From: Alectoria sarmentosa
Taxonomy: Eukaryota; Ascomycota; Lecanoromycetes; Lecanorales; Parmeliaceae
DNA length: 48,676 bases
NCBI GenBank assembly: GCA_009733775.1
Contig: WOGZ01000253.1
Coordinates: forward strand, 1-48,676
Reading direction: 5' to 3'
The position numbers and the translations under genes are program-made. Below, piece by piece: positions 30,541-43,901 of the stretch (positions are counted from its first letter, which is position 1; each line of letters starts with the position of its first letter). The notes below the pieces were generated by a model. That model ran no database searches, had not been told where the DNA came from, and saw only the letters and a program-made list of their open reading frames with translations.

Positions 30541-32669
30541 AATCTAAATAAAATAAATAAATGAACGAAAAAGATCGAATAAACATAATTCAGTTTTTAT
30601 AATTTTGTTAAATCGTTTTCACAACTCTTTTATTAATTGTAATTTGATAAATTAATTATTTCTTCATTTAATCGTTCAAAAAAACATCGCCTCGCGCTTT
30701 ATTTTTTAAAATAATTATTAATTCGATTTTATTTCTGAATCAAAATTCGTCTTAAATAAATGTTTATTTTAATAACGATTTATAAAATTGTGTAAATGTT
30801 AATTCATCGAATAATCGTTTCATTATAATGTCTTTTCGATATTAATAATCGTTATAATAATGTTTATTATGTTTTTAATTTTTATATTCGACGACTTTAA
30901 TGATTTATTATCGAAATTAATGTCTTTTATAATTTAATTTAAGGTTTTTAAAAGTTTTATTTTTTCATACATTTTCGTTTTCGTTTCATTTCACGATTCG
31001 AATTGAAATTAATATATTATATTATTATATTCGTATTTTATAATTAAAATTAATTATCTCGTTCGTTATCTTTTAATTATAATCATTTATAAAATTGATT
31101 TAAATAAAAAATTTATATAATTATGTGAAATTTAATTGATAAAGTTTTCGAATTAATTTTTATTGCGAAGAATTCGATTTTGAAAAAAATCATTATGTAT
31201 AAAAACGTGTTAATCGTTATAATTTTTATTTTTTACGAATACGATGATTATAAATTTCATTTAATTTAATTCCTCGATGTTAAACTTCTCGAAACGTTTT
31301 ATTATTAACGCGAAATAATTGTAATTTTATATAAAAGATAACGCGTTTTAGAGATTTTTTATCGTATTATTATATTCATCTTCGAAATATTTATTAAAAT
31401 AATTAATTATCTTCGAATATATTTTTATTTTCGTTTTCGTTTGAAAATTTTAAAAATAATGAATTATTATTTTTAATATAATTACGATAATAAATTTTTC
31501 GAGATTGAATATTTTATATAATAATTCGAAGTTTAAAATTGATGTTAATAATTAAAATATATATTTCGTAATGTGTAAATTCGATAAAAAAATTTTAATC
31601 TCGCGTTTCATTTATTTAATAATTTTCGATCTTTCGTTAATCGAGTATTTCATTAATATAACAATTATCTAAATTTAAATTATTAAATTATTCATAAACA
31701 AATTAACTTTAAACTTTTTATTCAAGAATATTAAAATTGTGTGTATAATTTATAATAATCGAGTTTTTGATAATTTTAAAATTTCTTTAATTTATAATGT
31801 TAATTTCAATTTAAGCTTTTTTCTTTCAAAATTCTTTTAAAAATTCGTTTTTCATTAATTTTTTTAAAGACGAAACATCTTTAAAATCGCGATTAATAAA
31901 TTTAAATTAATCGAAAATTTTAATTCATCGATAACAATGCGATGTGAAATATATTTTCGATAATATTTATTTAAAATCTTCGAAAATTAAGATATCGTTA
32001 AAAGATATAATAAACGATTAATTATTATCGTGTGTTAATATTTATCAAAACATTAATCGAATAATTTAACGAAATCGAAATATAATGAACTTAAACGAAA
32101 GGCGCGAAATAACGATAATTTATTAATAATATTAATGATAATTTATAAGTAAATAAATTAAATATTCTTTATTTGAAAATGTTAAAAAAAAAAAAAATCA
32201 AATAACGTCGAAAGATTAAGTTTTAATTTATAATTTTATAAATATATGTTGTTATTTATTATATTCTTTGATATATGAATTATAAATTATTTTAATATAA
32301 AATTATTTTATACGATGTTTTATAAGTAGAATTAAATTTTGATTTTATTGAAAACTTTTAATATTCGTATTTTGATCATAAACTTTATTATCTTTTTTAT
32401 TATTTTCGATATAAAAAGAATTTTTTTAATATCGATAAATTAATTATTTTAAATAATTTATTTATTTTTTATAAATAAAAAATATGTTTTGAAAATGTGA
32501 TTTCGAGTTTAATCGCCTTTTTTATAAAAACATTTAAACGTATTCATCGCTCGATATATATAAAAAAGATTTTTAAAAGTAATTTTTATTCGTAATTATA
32601 TTATTATAAAACTCACGATCTTTTTTATCTTTATATAAAAAATCATTATCGTATAATGTGATTTAAAAA
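30541..32669. other. AT-rich decayed sequence, family not recognised
   Basis: About 2.1 kb of stop-riddled A/T sequence. Remaining C and G are often in CG dinucleotides, as in the adjacent RIP-hit elements. I searched for retroelement motifs and found none convincing. It is probably old transposon DNA. Confidence 0.5.
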
Positions 32670-32831
32670 TGTTACGAAACTTTGAAAAGTTGTTAAAACA
32701 TTTGATAAGATAAGACTAATACGATTTTAATACATAAATATTCGCTTTACGCACACATAAATAACATCATTTTTTATATATTACATATGAATATTAACTT
32801 AATCATTATTGTTTTTTAATAAATGATAACA
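32670..32831 (+). repeat. outer LTR-like repeat, left copy
   Basis: Begins TGTTACGAAACTTTG and pairs with 41969-42129. Over the first 150 or so bases I count about 18 differences, all transitions, with shared stretches such as ATATTCGCTTTACGCA and AATATTAACTTAATCATTAT. Homology stops just after GATAACA. Length and TG start suggest an LTR of an element into which the Gypsy A copy inserted, but no internal domain was recognised. Confidence 0.65.
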
Positions 32832-33780
32832 ACATCTAATTTTACATAAAATATTCAAACGTTATTTTAAACGTTTACGCAAAGTTTATATTAAAATTCA
32901 ATAATATAACGCTTCAAGTCGACTCTTTTATACACTCGCTATCATTGAATATTATTTAATAAAACATTTTTTTAAACGACATAGCTTGCTATCAACGACT
33001 GAAATTTTATATCGATTTTTTCAATAAATTTATCGATATTATGTCTTTACGAAATTTAAAAAAAGATGTTAAAAAACAAGGTTAATCGAATAACACAATA
33101 TCAACATTAATAATAATGAAAATCATAAACGCAATGTTTTAACGTTTCGCTAGTAGCGTAATTACTATCATAAATATCAAATTGTATATTTTAAAGAAAA
33201 AAATAAACATTAAAATCGATATTATATTTAAATCTTCTTCGCTTACTTCGCAAATAATTTCGCAATTATTAAATTAATTTTCTTAATCTTCTTAATTATA
33301 AGCTTTTTTTATTATAATTTTTATCGCGCAATCGAAAAATAAGGAATAAAGATTAAAGAAATTAACGAATTCGATGATATTAATAATATGTAAGCATTCA
33401 CGAATCGTATTCGAAACATAATTAATTATAAAAATCATAAATTGATATAAACTCATTTTAACACGATGTTGAAAAAAACAATATTTAATTAATATCATTA
33501 CGAGCTTATAAACGATAGTAAACTTGATTTCAATTAAGTTATTATCATTAAATCATAATGCATCGCAATTTTTAAGCGATTTAAACCTCGTTATATTAAT
33601 TTCATCACTTAATTGAAAATCTATTATTATATATAAAAGAATGTAGTTAATAAAAAGAATGTTATTAATTATATATAAGAAATTTTACGTATTATTAAAG
33701 GTTTTGATTGAAGCGATCATATCAAATTTGATATTAATACAATTTTTCATTATTTTAAATTAAGTCTTTAATAAATTCTT
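32832..33780. other. internal sequence between outer repeat and Gypsy A, left part
   Basis: About 950 bp of AT-rich decayed sequence. If the outer repeats are LTRs, this and 41189-41968 (together about 1.7 kb) would be the interior of a short, non-autonomous or deleted element. No coding motif was found. Confidence 0.4.
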
Positions 33781-33958
33781 TATTATGACTACTGCAGAAG
33801 TCTTTTACAAACGTATCTACCTAATTTAAAAAAGAATAAAAAGGTTAAGTCAGATTAGTATTAACATTTTCACTTGTTTTTATTATTTAAGACAGAATTT
33901 TAAATAAAATCAAGCAAGACTTTTATACACTTCATGATTGTTATAATTAATCATCACA
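33781..33958 (+). repeat. 5' LTR of Gypsy A
   Basis: 178 bp, starting TATTATGACT (ancestral TG now TA) and ending ATCACA. Aligns without gaps to 41011-41188; I count about 38 differences, all but one transitions. Confidence 0.9.
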
Positions 33959-34599
33959 AATAATAATAATATTTTGTTACATCAATTATATATTCATCAG
34001 CAATTAAATATTAACATTAAAAATCTTCATTATTCATCATCTCATTATCATTGCATTTTATATCGAATTGAAGTTTATTGCAACAAGGTTCTTTCTGCTT
34101 AATAAAGTCATTCATTATAACGTTCAATATTACGCTCATTGTTATATTTCATTTAAACATTTTTATCGTACGAATTGCATTTCAAATTTACTCTTTTATT
34201 GATATTATCGATTATACGCATTTATATGAGATCTCATATAAAGCAGGCCTTGTTATCGAGTACATTTGTGTTAATTATACTCGTTCTGAGCAAATAGTCT
34301 TAATTGTTATTATCGTTATAATTATAACTCATTCATTCAAACGTTCTATTTCAACAAAATCGTTTGATTTTTCACTTAATTAAATTACGAATATTATTAT
34401 CTTTAAACGATCGATTCGAGTTTTCGTTGATCGTATATACGATTATAAAAGCTTATTGTAGTTGATAATTTATATTCATTTATAAGATCCTTCTTTTATC
34501 GAAAGCATATTTATTCAATTAAGGTTATTAATTATATCATTTGACCTGATCATTTTTATTATTATAAAAAAAACGTTTATTATCTCAGCAGAAGAAGCA

Positions 34600-36250
34600 A
34601 TTTACGATTAATTTATCGAATCGAAGTTATCTTTCATTATAAATGAAGTTGTTGTTCGACGAATCGTTATTGACGTTGTTTAAATAATCGTTGCTTAAAT
34701 AATTGTTATAATTACGTTTAAAATCGAAGTTACGAAAGTTGCTGCAGTTACTTTATCTGTTATTTCGATTTTATTTATTATTCGATGAAATTTAAATGAG
34801 TTAGGGTTTTTCGATTTAGAGTATAATAATAAGATCATTTATAGCGAAGCTGCCGCTATTGAACATATAAATAAAGATATTTATTTTCGTGATATTCATC
34901 TTTTCATTGATCGTGTTAAATAATTTACTTTTATTCGAGAAAAAGATTTGATACGTGAAAATTTATGATTGTTTTTACGTGATTTAATATTGTCATGATA
35001 AATCTTTAAACTCTTCGATATTAAACGTCGCATTATTAATTATGATAAAAACCTCGATGAGTGAAGCAAACTATTTATTAAGCGTTTTAAATAATTATCC
35101 TTTATAGCAATGAAGTCTCTTTTTAAAAAGACTTATATTATGCGAAATGTTTCGAATAAACGTGAATTTCATGACTTTGCTCAGCGTATACTTTATATTG
35201 TTAAAGATATTGAAATCAATAATGTCGTTTCACAATTAAATATAATTTACACGAACATCGATTTAGGTTTAAGAATGTTCTTATAACGACTTATCGAACG
35301 CTTCATTATCGATTCATTTCTCATTGAATTAAATGATCGTAAATATAAATGATGGACCTATGCTAGCAAAAAGGTTAATGGTTTTTTATATCGATTTGAA
35401 AGATCATAGCATCGTGATAATAGTAATCTTAGCAATAAACAACGTTTTGTTTATCAAAATCAAGGTTAATACGTTTCTCGTCAAAGTGACATGTCGTATC
35501 ATTTAGAGAAAGACAATTATCAAGGTTTTCGATCTTATGAAAATAATAATTTTTATGATGACGATAATAGATTATTTTTTTCGATAAGGCCCTTATTTTT
35601 ATCAAAATCTTCGTCGAATTCTTTTTATTAAAGCAATGTTAATTAATCTCAGTAATCACAGTTATATTAATTTTATCAATCACGATAATAAAGTCAATTA
35701 TCGCCTGACAGATCATCGCTATAAATCATCAACGAAAATGCAAATCAAAATCAATCTCTTGATCAAAAAACATTTATGAACTCATATTCATTAAAAAATG
35801 ATTAAGGTTTTAAAGATTTCAATAAAAATTCGTTTAGAAAGTTCTTTATTACGGTTAAAATTTATTATGTTGAAGATTAAAAAAATACGTCTTTGAATGA
35901 TTAAAAGGATTATCAACATTATGAGGATGTTTTCTATCAGAACGCCTCTGCGAAAGATTTCGATAAATTCGTTAATCAAGTTAATCAAATTGTTACGAAA
36001 GGTTATGACGAGCGAGACGATGAGTATTAAAACGACTCTGGAAGCACACTTTGTAACATTTTTCAAACAAATTATTATTTATCGATTTTGCAAAAGCACG
36101 TTTGTATCGAATAATAAACTTTATAAACATTTAATTGAATGTTTGCGAAAGTCTTTTATAAACAATATTACGATATTTATCGTAATTACGAAGTCTATTA
36201 CAAGCATTACGAAAACATAAATAACATTCTCGATTCAAATCATTGAATTT
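34600..36250 (+). pseudogene. Gag remnant of Gypsy A
   Basis: Translated piecewise, this interval resembles fungal Gypsy capsid proteins: EHINKDIYFRDIHLFIDRVK near 34860-34920 and MRNVSNKREFHDFAQRILYI near 35140-35200, then an Asn/Tyr/Gln-rich low-complexity stretch (35400-35800). Stops occur every few dozen codons. Boundaries are approximate. Confidence 0.7.
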
Positions 36251-36459
36251 ATTATTACGAATTGATTTATCTCGAGACGTGCGTTTCGTGATTATCGTTT
36301 TGTTACGATAAAAGTTTCATTGATTTATTAAAATCGTTTATACGAATTCTATTTTGATATCGAATGTATTATGTTATTAATTAATCATATTTTTCTTTAT
36401 TAAATCATCAAAAAGAGAGATCTTTATATCGATATCAAAAAGATTTTATCGATTAAAAT

Positions 36460-36840
36460 TTATAAATTAGGTATCAAGGAGCATGATGCTTGCGAATATG
36501 TTATCATTTTTATATATATATTTAATGAAAGCGAAAATGGCAACGTCGCATTGATTCGTCGAGAAATTTATATTGTTAATAACCTTTCTGTTAAAGCATT
36601 CATCGATATTAACATTATAAAGTTTAAAGTAATTATTCTTAACATCAATAAAAATCTTGCTATTATAAAATCTTATAACTTTTTTCAAATTTCGATGTTT
36701 ATGATAATTAAAGATCTTAAAATTAATGTTGTCATCGTTAATAAGACACGTTATATTGTGCTCGCACGTTTTTTTCTAATCGTATTTATCAAATATATCG
36801 ATCTCTCATTTGATCGAAACCTCATCTTTGAATCAAAATA
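36460..36840 (+). pseudogene. retropepsin-region remnant of Gypsy A
   Basis: A 96-codon plus-strand open stretch (36551-36841) includes IRREIYIVNNLSVKAFIDIN, matching the segment around the aspartic protease of fungal Gypsy Pol (REVHIVDNL-like). The catalytic DTG/DSG triplet was not found intact. Confidence 0.6.
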
Positions 36841-36999
36841 ATTAAACGTCTTGATTTTTTCAACACACATCATCGATCATAATTTGTCACGCATCGTTAT
36901 AAAAAATAACATTGATTTATTTATTATCTTCGTTAAACATGTTAAATTGAGAAAGATGTTGAAATATAAAGTAAAAAAGTGTTTTCAAATCGATATAAA

Positions 37000-38770
37000 A
37001 CACGTTATTTTAATAGACAAGTTTTTTAAAAAGGTCAAATCAAGGTTTTTGATTAAGCAAGTTTTTAAAGGATTATTGTGTTTAATCGTTATCTTTAATA
37101 TTATCATTATTTTTAATATCGAAATTGTTCATCACATCGATATTATCATTTTTAAAAACGTTATAATTATTAAAACAATTGATAACGTTATAATAATCTT
37201 CTTTAATTTATGAAAAAATATTAATAACGTCACGAACATATCGAAAAATTAATGAATAAAAATTTCGCTTATCGATAATTGAAAAGACATTTATAAAGTT
37301 GATTAAGCACGTGTTTATTTAATGAATATTAAAGACAAATAAATGATAAATGAGATTTTCGATAAATTGTATAAGCAAGATCGTATAAAATGAATTATTA
37401 TTAACACATCTTTTTTTTTCTCGTGTTTCGTTGTTTGAAAGAACATTGTCGATGAATTTAAAGAACGTATAATCGTTGATATTAAAATATTAAACAAAAT
37501 CATTATTTTAAATGTTTATCTCGTGTTTATACAAGCAAAAATTCTCGCATTATTTAAAAACGTAATTCATATATTTACGATAAACGCTATTGTTTTTTTT
37601 TATCAATAATGAATATAACGTTATTATCGACATCGTTTAATCGTTTCATCTCATCGTGATTAAAAGAGTTTCAATATATTAATAATGAATTATCGAAATT
37701 CATCTGTTTATGTGTAAAGAATAATCGATAGAATTTTATAATTATTTCGTTATTTTTGCAAAACATATATGAATGATATCGTTATCTTTTCAACATCGCT
37801 AAAAAAGTACCTTAATTATTTGAATCTGATCTTTCAAGCATTATCGAATATAAATATTCATTTTGTTTTTATTAAAACCTTTCTCGAATACTCCTTTATA
37901 CAATTATTAAATCAATACGTCGATATCTTAAATCTAATTATTTCTGAAGATAAATTGACAATTATTTATAATTTAAAATTCTCACGTATTTTAGCAGCTT
38001 TAAAGCATTATTTTGAGTTGATAAATTATTTAAAATAATATGTGCTTTATTATATCGTTATTTTTATATCTTTATAAAAACGAAAGACTTTTTTAAATCG
38101 CAATTATAAGAACATTATGAAAAGTGCTCGCAAATCTAAAGTCGACAGAGCATATTTATAAATATTTACATCAAAGAAACTTAATGCGTATCATTAATTG
38201 CAAGGAATTTTCGTCGTTATTATTTTGTTATATTATCATGATCTTATTAAATAAATGTATGTCGATTTTGATGTTAATAAGAAATTTGGTTTTAAAGCGC
38301 ATATTTATCATATTAAGATAAATAATTTCTTGTTGTTAAAGGTTTTTATTTAAACGAAGTTTTTCGCAATTACGTCCTTCGCAATTATCGAAACATTTAA
38401 ATAAAAGTTTATATAATCGATTCTCTTTTTAAATAAACAATTTATATCAATAAAGACTCGATATTGATCGATCGAATTAAAAATGATTAATATAATATGA
38501 ATAATCAAGAAGATTCGTCATCTGATTGAAGCATTTATTAAGGTTATTATTATTTACATTAATCATTTCGTTGTTATTGAGATCGTGCGTCAAAATAATA
38601 TAAATATCACGTTTATCGAAAAATTTAATTTTTATTTGATACGTGCTTTAGAATATTTATAACGTTTTCGTATTGAATTAAAATATAAATTCGATAAGGC
38701 GAACATAATATCTGACGCCTTGTCACGATTAATTAATCATTTCTCAAATCGATTTGAAGTAAAGTTCTTC
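37000..38770 (+). pseudogene. reverse transcriptase and RNase H remnant of Gypsy A
   Basis: The active-site box reads YMNDIVIFS (37766-37792) instead of the family's Tyr-x-Asp-Asp, so the first catalytic Asp is now Asn. The next 80 codons (37769-38038) stay open and follow the family through HYFELINYLK. RNase H and connection sequence is seen at about 38550-38760, ending FDKANIISDALSRL, the ADALSR-type motif with Ala changed. Confidence 0.85.
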
Positions 38771-38899
38771 TTTATCCTCGACTTTATCGACTCATTTTCA
38801 ATCAACATTATTATCGTTAACGAAGTTTTTCGCGATTGAATAATAAAGGATTATTAGAATAAATCACGATGAATTAAAATAATGATTATTGTGAAAGCA

Positions 38900-39800
38900 A
38901 ATGTAAAGCTAAAAGCAGACAACGCTATTAAATTGTTATATAAATTAATTAATAATTTGTTTTATTTTGATGATCTCGAGAGAGAAATGCGTTTATGTAT
39001 ATTTATAAAGATTTTAAAATAGAAGGTTTTCAAGCTAGCTCATAATGAGATAAAACATTTAAATTATGCTTATACTCATAAAAAGTTGATTCAGGGTATT
39101 TACATTTTCAACATGTTTATCAAATTGTATAAGTATTTGCGACATTGTCCTCATTGTTAATTGTATCAAATTTTTAAATATGAATTATATGAATCGTTAT
39201 AATCAATTTACACGTCGTCTCGCTCATTTTATACGATAATAATCGATTTCATTTTAACATTATCATTAATTGCTTCGAGTTACGATTATATTATATCCGT
39301 TATAAACAAATTTAACAAGGTTATTATATTCATTTCGAAAAAAACCATTTAAAACGAAGCTCAATAAGTTTATCGCTTATTGTTATAACTATTATTGTTA
39401 AATTGAGGTTTATTATAAATAATCATTTCAAATCGAGATCGCAAATTCGTCGAAAAGCTATGATAATAAATTCTTAAATTTTTTAAAATTAATCTATTAT
39501 ATTTTATTATCTAACATTTATAAATCGATGAACAATTTAAGAAATCAAACGAAGTCGTCGAAATTGCCTTGCGTTATTTCATTTTTATAATGTTCAATGA
39601 ATAATGATTAATAATGTTTTCACAATTAATAGCAATGTTAAATAATTTTATTAAATATAATTCGACACATCTCGCTTTTATTAAAATACTTTACGAATTC
39701 AAAATCAAAAAATCATTAAACATGTTGAAACACGATGATTTTAATTTCGAAGATTTTATAAAAAAAGTTTCAAATGAGATCAGGCTCGCTTCGTAATAGA
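38900..39800 (+). pseudogene. integrase remnant of Gypsy A
   Basis: HCPHC near 39133 is the second half of the HHCC zinc-binding domain. It is followed by FYTIIIDFILTLSLIASSYD, where the first catalytic Asp of the DDE core is kept, and by ISNRDRKFVEKL with the second. Stops separate the pieces. Confidence 0.8.
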
Positions 39801-40259
39801 TTATTATTATTATTATTCAAAACATAACTATTATATTAACAATAACTCGATTATTCGTTACACGAGACACGTTTATTATTATATTAATTATAAAACAACG
39901 AGCAATAGCAATACGAGTGTCTTTATTAAAGATTACGAATACAATCTCAATTACTTCGCAATAAGCTACGATATCAATTATAGAGCAACGCGTTATAGCA
40001 GTATAAGTGTTTATTCTAACATAAATATTTATGTTAAAGGTTTCGGCGCAAATCACATCGCTTATCGAGCAACGCGCAATAACAATACGAATATCTTTTA
40101 GAAAGCCTCTCGCAAGAGCTATAACTATTATCATTATCGATGCTTTTTCTTTAAATTCGTTTGAAGCTCATTATAAACCTGAACATATTAACGCTTAAAA
40201 TGCATTTATCTTTGTTTTAATATGAATGAAAAAATATTATGATGTTAAGCATAAATTCA

Positions 40260-40710
40260 TGTTTTTTAAGGTCGACGATTATGTTTATTTACGTTTTCAT
40301 CGAGGCTATCAGATAATCGGTGTATAATCATGAAAATTTGATTAATAATTCGTCGAATCATTCGAGATTATGAAACGAATCGAACGACTCATTTATCGAC
40401 TTAAGCTATCATTTATCATAAAGATTCATAACGTCGTTTTAATGATGCATCTTGAATTTGTTATTATTATTATTTCAAATTCGTATAAACGTTACTTCAT
40501 TATATCATCTCTCATTATTATTAATAATAAAAAGAAATACGAGATCGAAAAATTAATAAAAAAATGATATCGTCGTTATAAAAGAATTAAATAAACAATT
40601 AATCAATATTTAATAAAATGGAAAAAATGCGATTCATAAAAAAATGAATAACTCTTCGCAAAGCAATTAATTAATGCGTTTAAGTTTATTCGAGAATACG
40701 AGAAAACAAA
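40260..40710 (+). pseudogene. integrase C-terminus and chromodomain remnant of Gypsy A
   Basis: VDDYVYLRFHRGYQI (about 40270) is the GPY/F-like integrase tail. At 40525-40705 the pieces KYEIEKLIKK, INQYLIKWKKCDS and INAFKFIREYE follow the chromodomain pattern (YEVE ... YLVKWKGY ... EEWE). Chromodomains of such elements guide insertion toward heterochromatin, which fits the setting. Confidence 0.8.
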
Positions 40711-41010
40711 TAAAGTTATATTTGCATTGATCGTTATTATCCTCCGCTGCTAAAAGCTTCGAAATTTATTATAACACTTTTATTTAATTAAAGACCTTGA
40801 TGATCAGATAGAATTAATATAATTATAACATATACGCTCGTTGTGAAGGAACTTTTAAGAAATTAATGAACGAATGTTTAATATGTGTTGTGAAGTTATT
40901 TTGAGTGCGTTACATTAGGTTACGAGGATTGCATTCTATTATTATGTTAAATTGTTATAAGTTTTGCTACATATCATCGAGATAATGATCTTATTTCGTT
41001 TATTTGCAAT

Positions 41011-41188
41011 TGTTATAATTATTGAAAAAGCCTTCTACAAACACATTTGTTTAGTTTAAAAAAGAATAAAGAGGTTAGGTCAGGTTAATATTAGCATCTT
41101 CACTTGTCTCTACTATTTAAAATAGAATTTCAGATAGAATCAAGCAAGACTTTTACACACTCCATAACTACTATAACTGATTATCACA
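41011..41188 (+). repeat. 3' LTR of Gypsy A
   Basis: 178 bp beginning TGTTATAATTATTG and ending ATTATCACA, with canonical TG...CA ends. Pairs gap-free with 33781-33958. Confidence 0.9.
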
Positions 41189-41968
41189 TTCTCGATTCAT
41201 TATTAAATTTGAATATCTTTATCGATCAAGTATAAATACGATAATAAGATTAATTTCAGATTTATGCTAATTATGAAAAATCACGTTTATTTGATTTTTA
41301 TTTATAATTATGTGAGTAACAATTTTAATAATAATATCGTTTATTTATAAAATTTTCATAATAGTTATATTTATTAAAACTTTAATAATTATATTTATCG
41401 AAATTTTCGTAATAATCATATTTAATTAAATTATAATAAATTTATTAAGTTAAAAAAGAGAAAAACGATTAAACGTATAATTCACTCATAAATAACTATT
41501 ATACGACATTTATAAATTATTCTTTAAAACATATATCACGTCGCTATAATAATATATATAATAATGAAAAAAACGAGATTATAATTTATTAAATCTTTGC
41601 AGACGAGACTTATAAATATATTTATAAAAAATGCACGCACTATCATTAAGCTTTTTAATTAATTGAGAATTCGACGTTAAATTAATATTTAATTCGATTA
41701 AATCTCGAATATAATGTTATTCGACTACTTTTATAAATGTTATAATAAATATAAATATGAAGAATTTAAAGAATTTATGTTTATCAAATTTGCGATCGGA
41801 GAATACGACTTTATATACTCATTTTTAGTTATTATTCTCACTTTATATGCATATATAACTTATTTCAATATAATAAAACATAATATAATTAATATCACGT
41901 TATCGTTATCTCGCTGTCGTCATCACTCGATTATGAAAATATAACATTTTTTGTTTTTTATAAGCATT
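41189..41968. other. internal sequence between Gypsy A and outer repeat, right part
   Basis: 780 bp of AT-rich sequence. A 76-codon plus frame (41714-41944) is hydrophobic and unrecognised. It may be interior of the element marked by the outer repeats. Confidence 0.4.
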
Positions 41969-42129
41969 TATTACGGAACTTCGAAGAATTATTAAAACAT
42001 TTGATAAAATAAAATTAATACGATCTTAACACATAGATATTCGCTTTACGCATATATAAATAACATTATTTTTTATATATCACACATGAATATTAACTTA
42101 ATCATTATTGTTTTTTGATAAAGAATATA
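41969..42129 (+). repeat. outer LTR-like repeat, right copy
   Basis: Begins TATTACGGAACTTCG (TG to TA), pairs with 32670-32831. No matching target duplication was seen (AAAAA before the left copy, TTTTT after the right), so a single element spanning both repeats is not proven. Confidence 0.6.
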
Positions 42130-43901
42130 TTTTTTGAATTTGACGTTTTATGTGTAAATTTTTTAAAGAACTTTCAATTTTTAATTTGCGTCGATTAATT
42201 TCTTAATGCGTTATTTAATTATCGAAAGTAAATAATATTAATTATCGTTATTATTTAATTATAAAGTTTATTTTATAAATCGATTCGTTTTTTCGTTATT
42301 TAAAACGTTTTCGTAAATTATAATTTAATATAAAATGATTAATATATTTATTTTTTTAAATTTAATTAATTGTTTTATAATTTTGTTAAAAATATATTAT
42401 TTTGATTATTTTTGAAAATTCTTCGTCGATTATATTGCGATTTAATTGTTTATTTAAATAATAAATATTAAAAATGCTATGTCGATGATTATTTCGCACG
42501 TTATATTTATGTTTTCGAATTTTTTAAAGTACACGATATAATGTTTATTGTTTTTTAAATATCATATTCGAGCCGCTTTAATTTAAGAGACGTAAATTGA
42601 AATTTTAATTTAATTTTTTATGCCGCTATCGTCGGTGTATATATATAAAAATATATAATTTATATTAATAATTTTATTGTATTTTTTGATAAATTGCTTT
42701 TTATTATTATATATTTTTATTATTAATAATTTTTATTATAAAAATATAATATATAAAATGCATTTCTTTATTTGATTTTATATTCATTATATATTAATTA
42801 TGTTTTTAAATTGTTTTAATAAACTTTTAAGCTTTTTACGTTTCGTGATTGACTTTTATATTTTATTTATAATTTTTATAAATTTAATTATATCTTAATT
42901 AAAACAAATTTAAAATCGAAGAACGATTTTTATAATAATTTTTTTTAAGATTAATTATATTAAAAGTTAATAATATTTAATGTTCAAAATTGCTTTGATA
43001 ATATTCTTAAATTCGCTTAAAATAATATATATCGCTTTTTTTTATATAATTTTAAAAATTTTGAAGATTTTCTTTTTTCGAAGTTTATATTTTATAAATA
43101 ATAAAATATATTATATTATATATTAATATATATAAAAGAATAATGTAAAACTAAGCTAAAAAACCTTAAATTTGTATATGCAGTTAATTATAAATTCGAA
43201 TAAATTACGCTTTTCGATTAGCGCTTAAGTAATAACATTTAAATCTTTCGAACGCCCTTTTTAAAAATTTATATATAAAAATCTTATATCTTTTATCTCT
43301 TACTCTTTTAAAGATAAAATTTTCTTATAATTTCGTGAATTATACAATCCGATGTGCGTTTTTCAACGATTTAAAAATAATGAAGTTTAAATTACTATTC
43401 GTGAATTTAAATTATATATAAATATTATTCTTTAAATCACATTAATAATGTTCGAAATCGAATAATGAATTTTTCACTTCATTTATTTATCTGCGAAATC
43501 GCGTATATAGTCTATATTCTTTTATTATTCGATTAATTATTAATTAATTAACAATATAAATACATTTATTATTAAAGCTTTTGCTCGTCGAGTTACTCAA
43601 AATATCAAGCACGTTATTCTTTTTTATTCGTTTTTTAAAGCCTTTATTAACGCATATAAATCATTTTTCGATAAATTCGTTACTGTTAACAATCGAGGTT
43701 GAAAACGAATTTAATAATCACTTTTTATTACTCATAAACGCGTAAAAAGATTTTCAAAAAGATTTCGAACAGATTTCTCTTTCTCACAACCGTCGTCTTC
43801 TCAAATCAATCGATTTTCGTTTATTTAAAACGCGTCTTTTTCTTCTTTTTCATCTATCATCTTTTTTTTCATTTAACGACGCGTCTTTTATATTTTTAAA
43901 C
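42130..43901. other. AT-rich decayed sequence, family not recognised
   Basis: About 1.8 kb without recognisable coding or repeat structure, apart from long A/T runs and CG-context residual C and G. It is likely old transposon DNA. Confidence 0.5.

Larger units (their letters stand above)
33781..41188 (+). mobile_element. complete RIP-inactivated Ty3/Gypsy chromovirus (family A)
   Basis: A 7408-bp element with two 178-bp LTRs, a 5-bp target duplication and the order Gag, protease, reverse transcriptase, RNase H, integrase, chromodomain on the plus strand. This domain order defines the Ty3/Gypsy chromoviruses. All frames are interrupted by TAA, TGA and TAG, so it cannot encode its own enzymes. 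It keeps more C and G than the surrounding AT-rich DNA. Confidence 0.92.
33776..41193. other. 5-bp target-site duplication of Gypsy A (outer limits)
   Basis: The five bases before the left LTR are TTCTT (33776-33780) and the five after the right LTR are TTCTC (41189-41193). They differ by one C/T transition, as RIP would produce. Five bases is the typical duplication length for fungal Gypsy elements. Both sites confirm the LTR boundaries. Confidence 0.75.

Noticed and set aside
34078..34383. A 101-codon hydrophobic plus-strand frame after the left LTR of Gypsy A.
   Set aside because: No match to Gag or any membrane protein; the hydrophobicity comes from TTT, ATT and TTA codons made by RIP.
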